NCBI RefSeq assembly: GCF_945859685.1
Contig: NC_079148.1
Span: 1,488,001 to 1,552,000, forward strand
Length of the DNA stretch: 64,000 nt
Reading direction: 5' to 3'
Source of the DNA: Eupeodes corollae
Taxonomy: Eukaryota; Arthropoda; Insecta; Diptera; Syrphidae
Made by a program: the position numbers and the translations under genes. The notes under the pieces were generated by a model. That model was not told the DNA's origin and ran no database searches. It was given only the letters and a program-made list of their open reading frames with translations. This document shows positions 36,240-48,889 of this stretch, piece after piece (within the stretch, counting starts at the first letter, position 1; each line of letters opens with the position of its first letter).

Positions 36240-37690
36240 TACTCAAAATTGAAACGGCAAACTTACATTAATACTTACTTAGGTTCTCAGACTGTGTACG
36301 GTTTCCGGAAATGTCTTTCAGCTCCCTCCAACTCTTGCATAGTGACGCTGGTTCCGCCTCGACTGTCCTGTGCCATGTGCTTCTCGGTCTTCCTTCTTGT
36401 GTTAGCGGATTCCACTGCATTGCTTGGCCTGCAATGCAGTCATTACCTTTTCGAAGCGTATGTCCATTCCATTGCAACTTACGTCTCCGTATTATAGATT
36501 CTATAGGTTATTGACCTGTCCTTCTATGAAGTACCTCATTTGAAATACGGTTTGGCCAGAAAATCCTTAGGATGTTCCGAAGACATCTATTTACGAAGGT
36601 TTCCAGCTTTGTTGTTATGGCTGAAGTAACCTTCCAAGTGCTGCACCAATAAAGAAGCACAGATTCGAAATTTATGCGAAACATTCGTAGCGCCACCTTA
36701 AGTAAGTAAGTAAGTGGTAGCTTTGTTCTTAAGTTGATAAAGTTATTCCTTTAAATTTTTACAGCATACCGAACGCCTGAGCGCAGTACATCGCTTATCA
36801 CCAACAAAAAGAAATATTGGCGACAGAAAACAGAAAACTGTCTGACTTCGCTTCGGATTTCAAAATCATCTGACAACCTACCATCGTGCAGAACGTGACA
36901 CTTGGATCCATCATATGCTGCTTTAATAATAGCAATTAGTTTTTCTGGGATGCCTCTCATCCGCAAAGCTAACCAGATATACTCCCTGTTAACGCTATCA
37001 AAGGCCTTCTCGAAGTCGATGAACAACAGGTGTAGTGGTGATTGATATTCAACGCACTGTTGAATAATGATCCGCAGGGTGTGATCAATACAGGAGGCTC
37101 CAGGGCGGAATCCTGCTTGTTCGGCATCGAGTGTGGACTCCAGGTGTTCTCTGATGCGTTCCAGTATAACTTTTGCTACTATTTTACCAACGGCTGGTAG
37201 AACGCAAATTCCTCTCCAGTTTTGCACTTTGTAAGATCTCCCCTTTTTGGGAACTAGACCATAATTCCCTTCTTACACTCATGGGGGAAGCTTTCGGTGG
37301 TCCAGGCTTCTTTTATGAGCGGATGAAGCGCCAATGCGTTGATGTAGTTACGCTCGTCACGGCGCACACTGCGGTGAGCCTCTTTTTTTTCATGCGATAC
37401 GAGGACTCAAGCTCGTTTCTTTCTTCCTCTTGGGCAGCAGTTATTCGTTGATCCTTTCCCAAAATTCTTCTGAAATCCAAGTGTTGTTGCTTCCTTTTAT
37501 CCGACCGACTATTCTGTCAGTATCTAAAATGAAAACATTTTTCACAGCATTCCAATGGTGTTCGACGTCGTCATATACTGTGCTGCTGTTCTCATTTCGT
37601 GTGACAGGTGGACCCTAAATTGTTGACGGGTCTTAGGATCTTTAGTCTGGCGAAGTTGAATATGGGGGCTCGTGTTGTTCCGTTGGATCT
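36240..37690 (-). mobile_element. RTE-like LINE ORF2 relic
   Basis: From 5' to 3' on the minus strand: the end of the endonuclease domain ('FARLKILRPVNNL' near 37640), a linker, 'ESFPHECKKGIMV', then RT motifs at 36751-37227 ('NWRGICVLPAVGKIVAKVIL', 'EQAGFRPGASCIDHTLRIII', 'FIDFEKAFDSVNREYIWLAL', 'GIRSEVRQ'-like), where the frame is lost before the YxDD box. C-terminal parts follow: 'LETFVNRCLRNILRIFWPN' and 'RISNEVLHRRTGQ' (36508-36570), then 'GHTLRKGNDCIAGQAMQWNP' and 'GRPRSTWHRTVEAE' (36330-36460). About 400 codons between the RT core and C-terminus are missing; a (TAAG)4 run at 36699-36715 marks the junction. It is a dead, internally deleted copy. Confidence 0.8.
36699..36715 (+). repeat. 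(TAAG)4 microsatellite at a LINE deletion junction
   Basis: TAAGTAAGTAAGTAAGT separates the RT core from the C-terminal part of the RTE-like relic. It may be the repair scar of the deletion, or the tail of one LINE copy abutting a second. Confidence 0.6.
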
Positions 37691-37955
37691 AAAAAGAAAA
37701 TAAAAAAAATAAAAGAAATTATAAAGTAAATTGTCTTTAATTTTTATCGGGTGGAACTTTTAATATAACTTTTTCCGGCAATATTTTGTAAAAATAAATT
37801 ACCTAACTTAAAAAATTAAAATGCATGTTCTTTAAAATGTCAACGCATTATTACAAGGAATTCAAAAAGAATAAACAAAAATACTTCTTTTTTCACACTT
37901 TCTTGAGAAATGTCAAGTTTTAACAACTTTAAGCCTGCTTTACGTTGAAGAGACG

Positions 37956-38099
37956 GCAGGTTAAATTTTAATGAATTTATTCCCCACGCTAGTGTCAAAA
38001 TAAACCTGTTTTGAAAAACTTCAAATTTGAACCAAACGCACCCCCCACTTCACAGCAGGTTGAATTGTAAGAAATTTTATTCACCACTTTGGTGTCAAC
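37956..38099. repeat. Imperfect direct repeat, ~98-bp offset
   Basis: 'GCAGGTTAAATTTTAATGAA' onward (37956-38004) and 'GCAGGTTGAATTGTAAGAAA' onward (38054-38099) align over about 47 bp, including 'TT(C)CCCAC/TCACCAC..TAGTGTCAA/TGGTGTCAA'. They lie just 3' of the Harbinger transposase relic and may be part of its noncoding end. Confidence 0.5.
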
Positions 38100-38102
38100 A
38101 TT

Positions 38103-38766
38103 TCAACATGGTACAACTGGTGGTATTAGCCAACTTTTTCGTCCATACCGCTGTCTAGTGTCTCCTAATAATATAGCATTTGGAAATGGCCTCTTTCTAT
38201 TTCTCCAGCGTCGTGCTGATGAACCATTCCTTAAAACCTTTGCATCGTGAACGGATCCAGGCCAAGAAACGTAAGAAAACTTCAAATTTTGGCCGCATGC
38301 AAATATGGAATAAATTGAGTGGTCACAATTTCTGTCAACAAATGCTGACTCATTGGAGCATAAATTCTCACTAACGACGCATCAACAATGATACGCAAAA
38401 TTTATAAAATCTGTAGGTATATATTTTCCGAAGGATTGCGGACTTCTTCTCCCATTAGACTATCTAGCGTCAGATAGCAACATTTTTTTTACGCAGCACT
38501 GAATGGAAGTTTTAGAAACAACCTGTCCATCAGCAACTACATGGTACTGAGCTACACTTCCAAGCCAGTGCTAAGCACATAAAATTTGGGTCTTAGCATC
38601 AAGAGCACGGTTTTTTTTGTGGGATGCTGGAGGTGCAAACAGATCTTGAACAAAATATATTCTGCTGATGATTTGCAGACGCGAAATTTTTCCTTAAATT
38701 AATAATTACTTAATTGCACGAAATCACTGTAACTTCGCATTCATCATCACTTTCACTTGAAAACAT
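38103..38766 (-). mobile_element. PIF/Harbinger (HARBI1-like) transposase relic
   Basis: On the minus strand an ATG at 38764-38766 opens 'MFSSESDDECEVTVISCN'. Broken frames follow with 'DAKTQILCALHWLGSVAQYH', 'VSKTSIQCCVKK', then 'NESAFVDRNCDHSI' and the hallmark 'VSWPGSVHDAKVLRNG' (38220-38280) with 'FPNAILLGDTRQ..WLIPP'. WPGS.HD and LGD belong to the nuclease domain of HARBI1-like proteins. The C-terminal part after WLIPP is absent and multiple stops interrupt the frame. Ends were not delimited. TGACAATTGT-rich inverted motifs at 38815-39000 may be its 5' noncoding region. Confidence 0.75.
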
Positions 38767-41700
38767 TATATCAACATGAAATTGTCACCTTGCGAGACCG
38801 AAACTCGATTGCCTGTCACAATTGTCAACTACATCCTGACAAAATTGTAATTTTTACTATTTTTTCTGTTTCATAAGAAATTGTCACTACAAATTTGTGG
38901 CGGAATTTGTGATAATTTTCAAAAAATCCGTGACAATTGTTTTATGATCCGAAATCTTGACAACTTTGGCAAATTCCGCAACAATTTTATAAAACTGCCA
39001 ATTTTTGTATGGGTCAAAATTTAGACAGTTGTTAAGTTTGTCATTTATAAACTGTCACCTGTCGCACCTGTCAATATTTATGACCTAGGGCTCAGTTTTG
39101 GGAAACTGGTGTTTTATCAAAAACACGATGGTGAAAAAATAAAATCTGATTTATTTAAGAAACATTTTAGTTTTATTTCAACAAATTCAAGGTCGTTCAC
39201 ATTTTACGTTATTTTGTGTCCCTTTAAGCTTTAACAGCACATTTTTTCAAACAACATAACTACAGGTAAAAATTCGTACCTATACAAAAAAATCTCTAAA
39301 AATAATAATGATGTACTTTTTTCAACCTTCAAAATAAAATTATCCTTCGTCCTTGAAAAAAAAACAACTCCAACCAGCGCACATCCATTATTGAAAAACA
39401 TACAACGAAAACAAAAATTATTCAATTTTCATGCAAATATCTTGAAGTAAAAGCGTGAAATCTTTGCATTAAGTCTGATATCTATTATGTCCTTCATTAT
39501 AATTCATATTCCTTATTGCCTTCTGATTGTCCTTAGTAGGTATAGGTATAAGGTACGTTTACTACAGAACAATAGCGGCGAATATTTATTCATTTTTTGG
39601 AACCCATTTCAATCGTTCAAGAGCTGCTTTTTCTCATTGTCTGCGCTGCCAATTCCATCGTCGTCGTCGCCGTTCTCGGAATTGGTTGATGTCGTTTTCG
39701 TTTTATTCGTCATCGTCATAGTCATAGTCCTTTTTTGCCATCATATAACTTCTAGGACATCGCCTCTTACACCAGAAATGCTAATTAATCACCCATTATA
39801 CGCATATAACGTTGTATACACAATATAAATAAATATTCTCTGAATAATAGAAAAACATTAGTATGGCCTTTAGGCAAAGTGCCATTACTCACAGAAATTA
39901 TATTCACAACGAATGATCATCCGGTGCGGGCGGCGTCCTAGTGCCAGCCAAGCCATCAGCCAAACCAGCCAGTCAAGCCTGTGAATAAGGACAGGACAGG
40001 ACAAGGACTCGACTCGACTCACATCACAACTCGAACTCACAAGTCACAAAACGAAAACTCACAAGCACTTCCCACGTCCATAACCACATTCTAATTCACT
40101 GCGCTCCGTCATTTTATTTTTGTGCTATCCGCTTCCCGTAAACTCCCACGAAACATGACACAAAAACAAACATTACGCATATTTGCTGATTCATGATTGG
40201 CCACTTAGACGGCAATAAATTTCCAAGTGGATGGCATCCTCAACTAGGATTCAATGAAATTCGTTTGACGTATGAGCTTTGGCTTGGTTCGAATTCCTTT
40301 TGACGACAATCGCTGGACGAACCAAAGAATACCAACAACAAAAAAACAGCTGAAAAAGAGGCAAAACTTTTACGATCATCGTAGTTTTATGGCCTAAAAG
40401 ACGACGGATACGGATGCGGACATTCGGTATAATGACCAGTTCGGTCACTTGTCCCACTTTTCTTAAGCTTTAACCTCTATAGCCAAGTCGCCACATCATA
40501 GTCAAAGCCATTTCTTTCGTCCTTCGCCCATAACTTCTTTCTTTGAGAGTTGAGAGTAAAGTTAAGGCAACAGGATTCTTCGTTTTTGTGCTGTCCACTT
40601 CCTTATTTGTATTATTTGTGGATATCGCCATTAGAGCCCAATAAATAATCTGTCGTGCTCAACAAATATTCTAAAGGGGATTACTAAACGTCCTTACTTT
40701 TATGGCTCTCAAATTGTCTTTCCATACAAATCTAGCTGCGGCCCTGAATAAATTTCCAAAAGGGTTTTGTGGGCGGGTGGCTTGGCCAAGCCAGCAGAAC
40801 AAAATGATTACAAATGTCGGGCCATTGAAGAAAGCATTATTTCTTATTCATTTTGCCTAAATGTTATATTCTGGACTTGCAGGATTGAGAACGATACAAA
40901 GGCACAAACAGGACGAACACAACACACAAAAAATAACAATTTCGTTGACAATGGATTTTGAAATTTGAATACGAGTACAAAAAGAAAAATATAAATAAAA
41001 TAATAATAATAGGAAAAGGAATAAGAATAAGAATATCCTTACATAATACGACCATTATTTTATGGCACCAGAGCGCAGCACAGCGTCCAGCACCGCACCG
41101 CACCGTAGTAAGTGGTGTTCGGCGCTGTCAACTGTAGTTTTTCTTTTTCGGTTTCATGTACAATGTCCATGCGTTTCTCATGAAAGCAAACCTGACGTGC
41201 GATGTGTTGTGGTATAGCGGTACATAATACGCCTTGAATATAGCTGAGAAAATAAGGAGCAAAATGTGCATTCGAAAGGACTTTTTCATGTGTGAATTAG
41301 GACGTGAGAAGAATTTAACCGTTTTGTCGTGTACTTACAGTTAGATTATACTTACAGTTGTGGACATTTCAGCATTAAGATTATATTGCTTCCATATCTA
41401 TAGATTTGCAAATAGCATAAACGACTTTAAAAAAAAAAAAAAAGAACTATTTTTTAGAGGAAAGGTGTGAAACGTTTTGAGACCATCTATGTTGTAGTCG
41501 TGGTACACTCAGGAAAACAAAAGAACGTTAATTTTTATTGAAATCGATCTCAAGATATTACTTTTTCAAAAGTTCTATAAAAGAACTTATTTATCTTATC
41601 TCACAAAAGGTCATCAGAAAATAAAATTACTTTTATTAAAAATAAAGTTATTTTTATTTTTCATCACTAGAGGGAAAAATATTCATTCGTCTTGAGGGTC

Positions 41701-43860
41701 CTGGTTGATTATGCAAATGGCGTTACATGTCATGTGGGATATGTGTTCATAATTTGTGAGTGAAGAACTAATCGAAAAATGAAGACGTTTTTTTAGAAAT
41801 TAGGGATTAATATTTCCACTTAAGACAAACTAGTGTATAGGAATTAAATGGCAAGTATTGCATTCATTATTTCGAACTCGAGGTTTTAACTATTCCGACC
41901 TAATGTCTGTCCTCACCGTACGTCTAAAACGATTATGTTTATTGAGCTTAAGTTGGGAAATTATGGCTTAAGGCAGATTCACATTTAGTGTTCTTTTCAT
42001 TGTTTAAAAAAATTGACTCAAAAACGGGTCAACATTTTATTTAAATACCTGTGGAGTTCAAAAACAAGTTGGTTACAAAAAAACGGCGTTGCCGTGTGGC
42101 AGTGTGAATTCCAACCCTAGCGTTGCCGTCTGGATATGTTAATTCCAAGAAAATTTATTTAAACAAATTCTTAAACAATTAAAATTGATACATTATATTT
42201 CTTCTGAGAAGTCTTTTATATTTTTTAAGATAAATTCTGTTTTGGATTTATATTTTTAAATCTTAAAACAAATGTACTGTTTTTAAATAGCCTGTTTGTC
42301 GTTTCAGTTTTCATAAATTATTGGCGTTATGTAAAAACACGTTTTTACAAAATAGACGTTTTCAACCTTCATTTTCATCTATTCTTATTTTCGAAAGGTC
42401 ATGCTAATTCACCAAATACATTGTTTACTTAAGTCAAATTTTTCAGCTTGAGGTTTAAGCTATATCCGAAGCAACTCAAAAAATGTCGTAAGTTAAAGTA
42501 TGATATTTGATTAGATCCTCTCGCATCCTAGTTTTATTAGAAAAACCTATTTTTGAGAACTTTTCTTTAAACTTAAATTATTTTGTTAATATTTTATGGA
42601 GGAATAATTTAAATTAAAAAATTAAAAAGAAATGGTAAACTTGACTTTTGGCTGCTGACTCCTCAAAGGGCTGCGACTATTTCCAATTCAAAATTATTCC
42701 GTTTTCTAAAAATAACATACTAGTTTTTAATTGTTTTATTTATTTTTCTATATATTAAGATGCACTGAAAAGTCTTAAATTTTAGAAAAATGATTGTTTA
42801 TTATATTGTAACGCGAAATTTATGCTAACAATTGAGAACGATATTCACAAATGACCGATGACATTTTACTCTTACATGAACAATTCGCACATTTTCGGTT
42901 GTATGTTTAAAAATTGTATTATTAAAATCTGAAATTGATTTTGAAGATTTGGCATTTGTCTTAAGTCTAAAGTTGTTAAACTACAAGATTTGTTTTAAAT
43001 TGAAAATATCACTTCAAGGAATAACTATGTCAGTAAGATCTACTTGCAAAATGGTTGTAGCTTGTCGTTTGGTTAAAAAAAAACTGACGTTGGCCGCACC
43101 AGCCTAATTTTCCGAGCCCCATATGCCAGAATCTTGCTATTGAGGCTACATCCCTAAAAATGACTTTTCAACGAATATTTGGATTAGTTTGTTGCATTTC
43201 AAGAAACCATTCAGAGATGATTATGACGTTATTGATGATCGACTCGCTGTAGTTCTTTTGTTCACTGGACTCCTAAACATTTAAGACCTACGTCTTTTTG
43301 CAAGATACGGTTTGCGTATGGCTTCATTCCAAAGACCGATGAAAAATCGATAAACTGTAATTATCTTTAATAATACAAACTAAAGCATAAGCATTCTTAA
43401 GTTCTTTGACATGACACGAGACGATTATTTACATCGATAACGGACACCTTTCAACTAAACTACTGACGGTCACAAAAGTTTGCAAAATTATTGCTGTGAA
43501 TTGTTTACAATTTCGATGAGTTTTTGAAGCCTGTACTTTCTCTTAAGTAGTAACTATGTTGTTTCTACTTGTCAAATGTCGTAAGATGACAGTTTCAAAA
43601 GTGACAGCTGCCCATTAAAAATAAAACCTAAAATTATTGTAATATACTTATACTATTAAGTTTCTTTCAAACTAGTTTTACAACAAAAATGCTTTCGAGT
43701 TTCAAGTTTTTCAGAAATTTGATTATAAGTCAACAAAATTTAATATTATTTAGGCGCTATTTTGATTTGATTGACATTTAAATCAAATTGTTGGAAAACC
43801 TAAAACTCGAAACCTCCATCCAAAATTTTGAAATACTAAATTTTGACTAATTGTATTTTT
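38767..43860. other. Long gene-free stretch
   Basis: No supported gene in 5 kb. 38815-39060 is crowded with TGACAATTGT/TTGTCA-type inverted motifs. 39930-41110 is a more balanced island with simple runs (GGACAGGACAGGACAAGGAC near 39990; CAGCACCGCACCGCACCG near 41085). 42084-42148 holds two successive copies of 'GCGTTGCCGT(G/C)TGG..GTGAATTCCAA/GTTAATTCCAA'. The rest is AT-rich. Confidence 0.4.
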
Positions 43861-44179
43861 ACTACACAGAATTTTGTAGTAGGTACAATATTTTGATATT
43901 AAGTGTTTAAATGATTGGAACCAAAATATTCATAATATTGTCAACTGTTGATTCTATATGAACAAAGTTCTGTTGTTGGTCAAAATAATACTGTAATTAG
44001 TCTGATAAAAATAATGATAAAAAAATATATTACAGAATTTTGAAGAAGTTTTCAATGACTATACCTAAGCAAAATATTTAAAGTAAAATGTATCAATAAT
44101 AATATTTTTTAACAAACATGAATTTTTAGTGTTCCTAAGAGTTGTTTGGTTTCAATTTTAAAATACTGTTTGTTTAACT

Positions 44180-44960
44180 TTCTATATTTGAATAAAAGCT
44201 GTCTAATTGGACCTACCTTAGGGCCGAAGAAAAGTGACTTGATTTGATGGTGGCCAAATTATAAAGGTTACTTTCCATCGGATTACTCCATTTAAAAAGT
44301 ATTTCTTTTTCTGCATCACAGCTGTATTTTTGAAATTTGTTAGTAATTTTTGTGAACAATTGTTCAGGCATGCTCAGATATCGTCTAAACCATTTTCGCT
44401 TCAAAAACCCTTAAGAATTTGAAGATGCCAAAAGGTTGCTTTGTACGAAACAGCTTTTGAAGGTCCGAAATTGTTTCAGTTTCTCCTTCTGAAGAAAAGT
44501 CAGCAGAGATACGTTCTTCTGCAGTGTGAGAAATTGGTTATTGAATGGAATTTTAAAATGTATTTTCCCAATTCTCCGACCCTTCATAAGATGTCACCAC
44601 ATTATAACCCATACTCAAAAAATCTTCTTTATTCGGAATGTCAAGTATTAACTTTTCAGCAACCACATTGTTGTCTTCTTCTTCCAAAAAACCACATTTC
44701 TTTAACAATTTGATATGGCTAATGGAGTAACTTGATCCCATGCATTTTTAAGCCAGCTGTAAACATCTAACATTTTAATTCAAGCTGCTAACTCCGATAG
44801 GCTTCGTGGTGTTTAAAATTAAATTTAGCATAAGTCACTTTCTGTAATAGGTCTTGAAGTTTTTTATAAAGACTTGATCAAGTGGCTGGAGATGCGAAAG
44901 TGTGTTTGGAAAAAAAAACTTCAGTTTAACAATATATGACCAAACAGTATTATACAGAAT
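44180..44960 (-). mobile_element. pogo/Tigger-like transposase relic
   Basis: The minus strand reads 'FFPNTLSHLQPLDQVFIKNF' plus 'KTYYRK' (about 44850-44915), matching the FPPN.TS.LQPLDQG.I..FK..Y block of pogo/Tigger (DDE_1) transposases. 'WLKNAWDQVT' and 'LLKKCGFLEEEDNN' follow (44660-44750), matching the AWD.V....I.NCF.KAGF block. A further frame at 44213-44404 is unassigned. The catalytic N-terminal half is not recognised. ACAGAATT-like motifs at about 43865 and, inverted, 45042 could be its ends. Confidence 0.65.
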
Positions 44961-45049
44961 TTTGATCAAATAGAATTTTGAAAAGCATTACTGGACCAAC
45001 TCGCATTTTGAACACAGTATTTTGACCGCAATTCTGTGTATACGGCAGG

Positions 45050-48000
45050 CATTGATTGAACAGCTGCTAGTAAATCAATATTCTGTCTTTTTTGTATTGG
45101 ACAAATTATTGCATATAATTCAAACAAACATTTATGATCTTATGAATGGTTAACAAAGACTTTCGTTCCAAAAGGGATTCCAAAACAGGTGTAGTGTAAA
45201 AAACAACAACAACAAATTACATATTCAGAGTTATTACCAAAACGAAAACCTCAAACAAACAAAAAGCTTCCACATGAATATGATTTTCCATGACCTTCTT
45301 CCGGAATTTGGCGTCAAGTATTTGCAATTGTTTTAAGTTGCTATCATCTAACCTGAATGTTTACACGTGCAGTCATAGTTACGACCGTCCGCTCACCGCC
45401 GCTGCCGCTCGGAAAAACTACAAACAAACGATGCTTTCGGAGAAGTATTAAAACCCAAAACTATTATAAGAGCAGCAACAAAGCAGAGTTTTCAACTTCT
45501 ACAGAATTATGCAAATAATCAAATAAATGTTTGTAGTGACCATTTTCATTTTAAGTAAATTTAAATATTTTGCAAATTCGTGGAATTTTTGTGACCAAAC
45601 TTTCTTTCCATGTACGAGTATGAGAACCAAAACGAGTACGAGTACAAAGAATCTCAAACCCTCATTTCTGTTGTCCCCAAAAAGCCAACACTCGAAATGA
45701 CCTCATATCATAAGTGTAGGTACGTTGCTCGTCCCGTTGGTAGTTGTCGTCGTCCTCGTCGGTTGCTTTTAGAGTGATAGAGGTACTCTCATTATATACA
45801 TTTAGATATGTATTTTTGTGGAACAATAAAACGTATACTCGTAGGTACACATAGTTTCTTCATTTCGTGACTGAAATAAAGAGATCCCTTTATCATGTTC
45901 CAAATTTAGCCCGAATAATATCCACTTGATGCACACTCAGCTGCACTTCCTCCGGCTTCTTTTGGGTGTCAAACTATACCGACAACGATGCTGATGAGGA
46001 GGTGACTATGCCAAGACGTAGTGAAGGCAACACAGCGCCGTTTGTCTTTGGGCCATCGCCATATCATAAGCAATATAGCAGAGACTTATACGCAACACCA
46101 TTGAAACTCAACAACGTCTACAGCTGCACTATGTACACACTCCCAGCGTTATATAGCAATACAGGATAACGATGACACCAAGGACGACCGACGATGACTA
46201 CAATGATGATGACGACGATGGCGACTGAGACAACGCTAGTGACGCAAAGTGTCGTCTAATCGAAAAACAAGGCACACACATCCCATCTCTTCGACATGGA
46301 ACATTATGTCCAGTGGACATGTGTTCCCGGAGCATTTATTCAAGTATTCCATCTCGTTTTGTATATATCGCTGCTGCTGCTGTTCCTGCTGCTCCTACTC
46401 CTTCTGCTGCCTCATTCCTGCAGGACTTGATGGTACTTGGAATAGAAATTGGGAGGGTTTCCTTTTTCCATTACAAGCGGCACGGAATCCTTTGCAAGGA
46501 TGTAAAATGTGATTTAATTTGTAATTTTTTTCTTCTTCTTCTTCCTAACAATTTTCTTTTTTCTTCCTGATGTTTACTTTTTTTCCCGCTCCTTCGTCGT
46601 CATCTTCCTCGTCGTCATTTTTACATCAAGAGAAGCAAAATATGGCGGAAGGCAATCCCAGAGGAAGTTCAAAGCAGGAGCAGAAGATTAAAAAACAACA
46701 TCGCGTTTTTTCCTTACACTCCGCACTCCACACTGCACAGAGTCTACCTTTCTACGTAGAATTTTACATATCTACACACACCTGGATGTAGACGACGTAG
46801 ACGACGACGAAGAGGTGGAAGTATAGTTGTCTTATTTCTTTTATTTTTCTTGTTTCGCTTTAAGGGCAAAATAAAACTTTGTTAAAATATCTAATTTTCT
46901 GTTAAGTGTCACCAAAATTGTACTTCCTTACATGAGTCTATGTAAATTTGTTTTTTACTTTTCGTTGACGGTAGAATTTTTTACTTTGCTTAAAAAAATA
47001 CGTGTATGAACGACATAAATGTGAGCACCTTCCCAAAGTTATTGGACTTAGAGTTTTGATTACTTTTTTTTATGTTATGTTTTTTAAAAGCCTGGGATTT
47101 TATTTCATTCAAATTTGCTTTGAACACGCGTGGCCTGGTTTAAGTTTTGGAATACAAAAACAAAACGATAACAAAATAAGATGAAGACTCATACGAAATT
47201 GTCAATGCTTTTAGAATAAAGTGCAAATTTTATTGTTGAATTATTTAGAAAAATAAAAACGACGAAGAAGAAAATAACCCTGATGCAATTGAAAACGAAA
47301 ATACAACGATGAAGGTTGTTAATGGAAAGACTTCGTGATTCCTTCAAGGATTTAAATACAATATAGATAGGTACCTACCCGTTGACTTAAAATAGGGCTA
47401 TAATATGCTCGTATAGATAGATAGGCTTTAAGTATCTTTACTTTGAAGAACAAGAAGGGGTGCGTCCTAGAGAATATTTTACAAGGTTCAAAACATGTAT
47501 GATTAAAATTTGAAGAGAGCTGTGTGTTGATTGGAAGGAATTTTATGATCTTAATGTTGCTTATACTAACTTAGAGTTCAAGGTGTTAAAAGGAATTTTA
47601 AAATGTCTTCTACACATAACTTCGATAAAACGTCTATTATGCTTGTCTTCAGAAGTTCGAACTTTTCAGAAACTAAGTTTAACTTGAATGCTTCTAAAAG
47701 ATTCTTTTAAAATTGGCTTAACTTTTATTGAGAGTTTTTATTACCTCTATAACAACATTTTAATCAACAATTTTATTTTATGTTAGTCGGTTATCATTTG
47801 TGGAAGCTGTGGAATTAAATTTTCCTGTTTTCTAAATGAAATATGGGTTACATTTTAGTAAAGTGTTAGTATTTAACGTTGGACACATTGAATCGGACTC
47901 AATCTTTAAAGTCTAGAATTTCGGGTTTTTGATTTTGTGTACCTCGGCATTCAGAACTTCTGTCCATAACCCATCGCACATTACTCCAAAAAAATGTAAG

Positions 48001-48249
48001 CCAAGGCACAGCGTGAGCACTAGGAAAAGGAGAGATTGTTCGAAAGCAGATGTGAGAGTACATTGCTTTTGAATTACTGAATGTTGAAATGACATTCGCT
48101 TAGTCCGACTAAAGAACAAATATCTGAACTCAAAGAAACGTTTTGGGTATAAAACCCATTTTGATCATCTTCACAATGACACCAAATTACAAATTACAAA
48201 TTTTACTCCATCAATTTCATTTAAATCTCAAAACAAAATTTTCAATAAA
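45050..48249. other. Long gene-free stretch
   Basis: No supported gene. 45370-46800 is a more balanced island with triplet-like simple repeats: GATGATGACGACGATGGCGA near 46205, and CTGCTGCTGCTGTTCCTGCT near 46371-46411. Short frames in it reflect these repeats. The rest is AT-rich. Confidence 0.35.
46369..46411 (+). repeat. (CTG/CTC)n simple repeat
   Basis: CGCTGCTGCTGCTGTTCCTG continued by CTGCTCCTACTCCTTCTGCTGC. Imperfect triplet repeat with no coding context. Confidence 0.6.
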
Positions 48250-48275
48250 GAAAACCAATGATAGCTATAACTGGC
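48250..48275 (+). repeat. 26-bp dispersed repeat block (copy 2)
   Basis: Identical to 3486-3511 over 26 bases and in the same orientation, preceded in both by a TTTCAAT stretch. It lies about 190 bp before a SINE copy. Confidence 0.55.
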
Positions 48276-48467
48276 CAGGCCATTAACACTTATAATTCTC
48301 TGTTCAAAAGGTAAAGTGGCTTAAGACCTTTTAAAAAATTGTTTTGTTATTAAAACTTCAAAATTAAAAACAAAACAATTCAGCAAATGGCATTCTAACA
48401 GACCTGAAAACAGACTTCAAGAGTAAATACAAACAAACTCACAAAAAAGAGTAAAATAAATAAATTA

Positions 48468-48752
48468 GGTGGTGCAACAGCCTTTTGAGAACTAGGGCCT
48501 AGTGACTTGCTGCTCTCAGCCATTTCTGTGTGCGAGTACTATTGTCAGGGGAGGAAGGGGACCTACAATTTCAAGACAAGTCCGAACGGCTAATTTGAGA
48601 AAGCACTTTTCATGACAAGAATTACTCATGGAGAATTTGTCAATTCCTTGCAAGAGGCAGTACCCGTGAAAAAAAACTTAAGATGACATAGGCAGGGATC
48701 AAAGACAGGACCTCACTAACCATCGCACTAACCATCATGTAACGGGAACTAC
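48468..48752 (-). mobile_element. tRNA-Asp-derived SINE, copy 4
   Basis: Nearly full-length antisense copy. The tail complement 'GGTGGTGCAACAG' starts it. The body has 'CAGGGGAGGAAGGGGACC', 'GTCCGAACGGCTAATTTGAG', 'TCATGACAAGAATTACTC' and 'AGGCAGTACCCGTGAAAAAA'. The head complement has 'GGCAGGGATCAAAGACAGGA' and 'CACTAACCATCATGTAACGG'. The anticodon region is altered relative to copies 5 and 6. No clean target-site duplication. Confidence 0.85.
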
Positions 48753-48889
48753 ACAAAATAGAAACGAAACTTATATTTCACTTTAAATCTTTAGTAAAGG
48801 GTTTTTCTTTTAGTTTGACAGTATAGAATGTCAAGATAGTTTGACATTTCCTACTATCAAACTTTGTGAAAAAAAAGTTTGAACATTTA

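Noticed and set aside
46249..46791. Three overlapping + frames with Cys/Ser/Ala-rich runs
   Set aside because: They are translations of CTG/CTC and TCG/TCC simple repeats in different frames, with no conserved domain.
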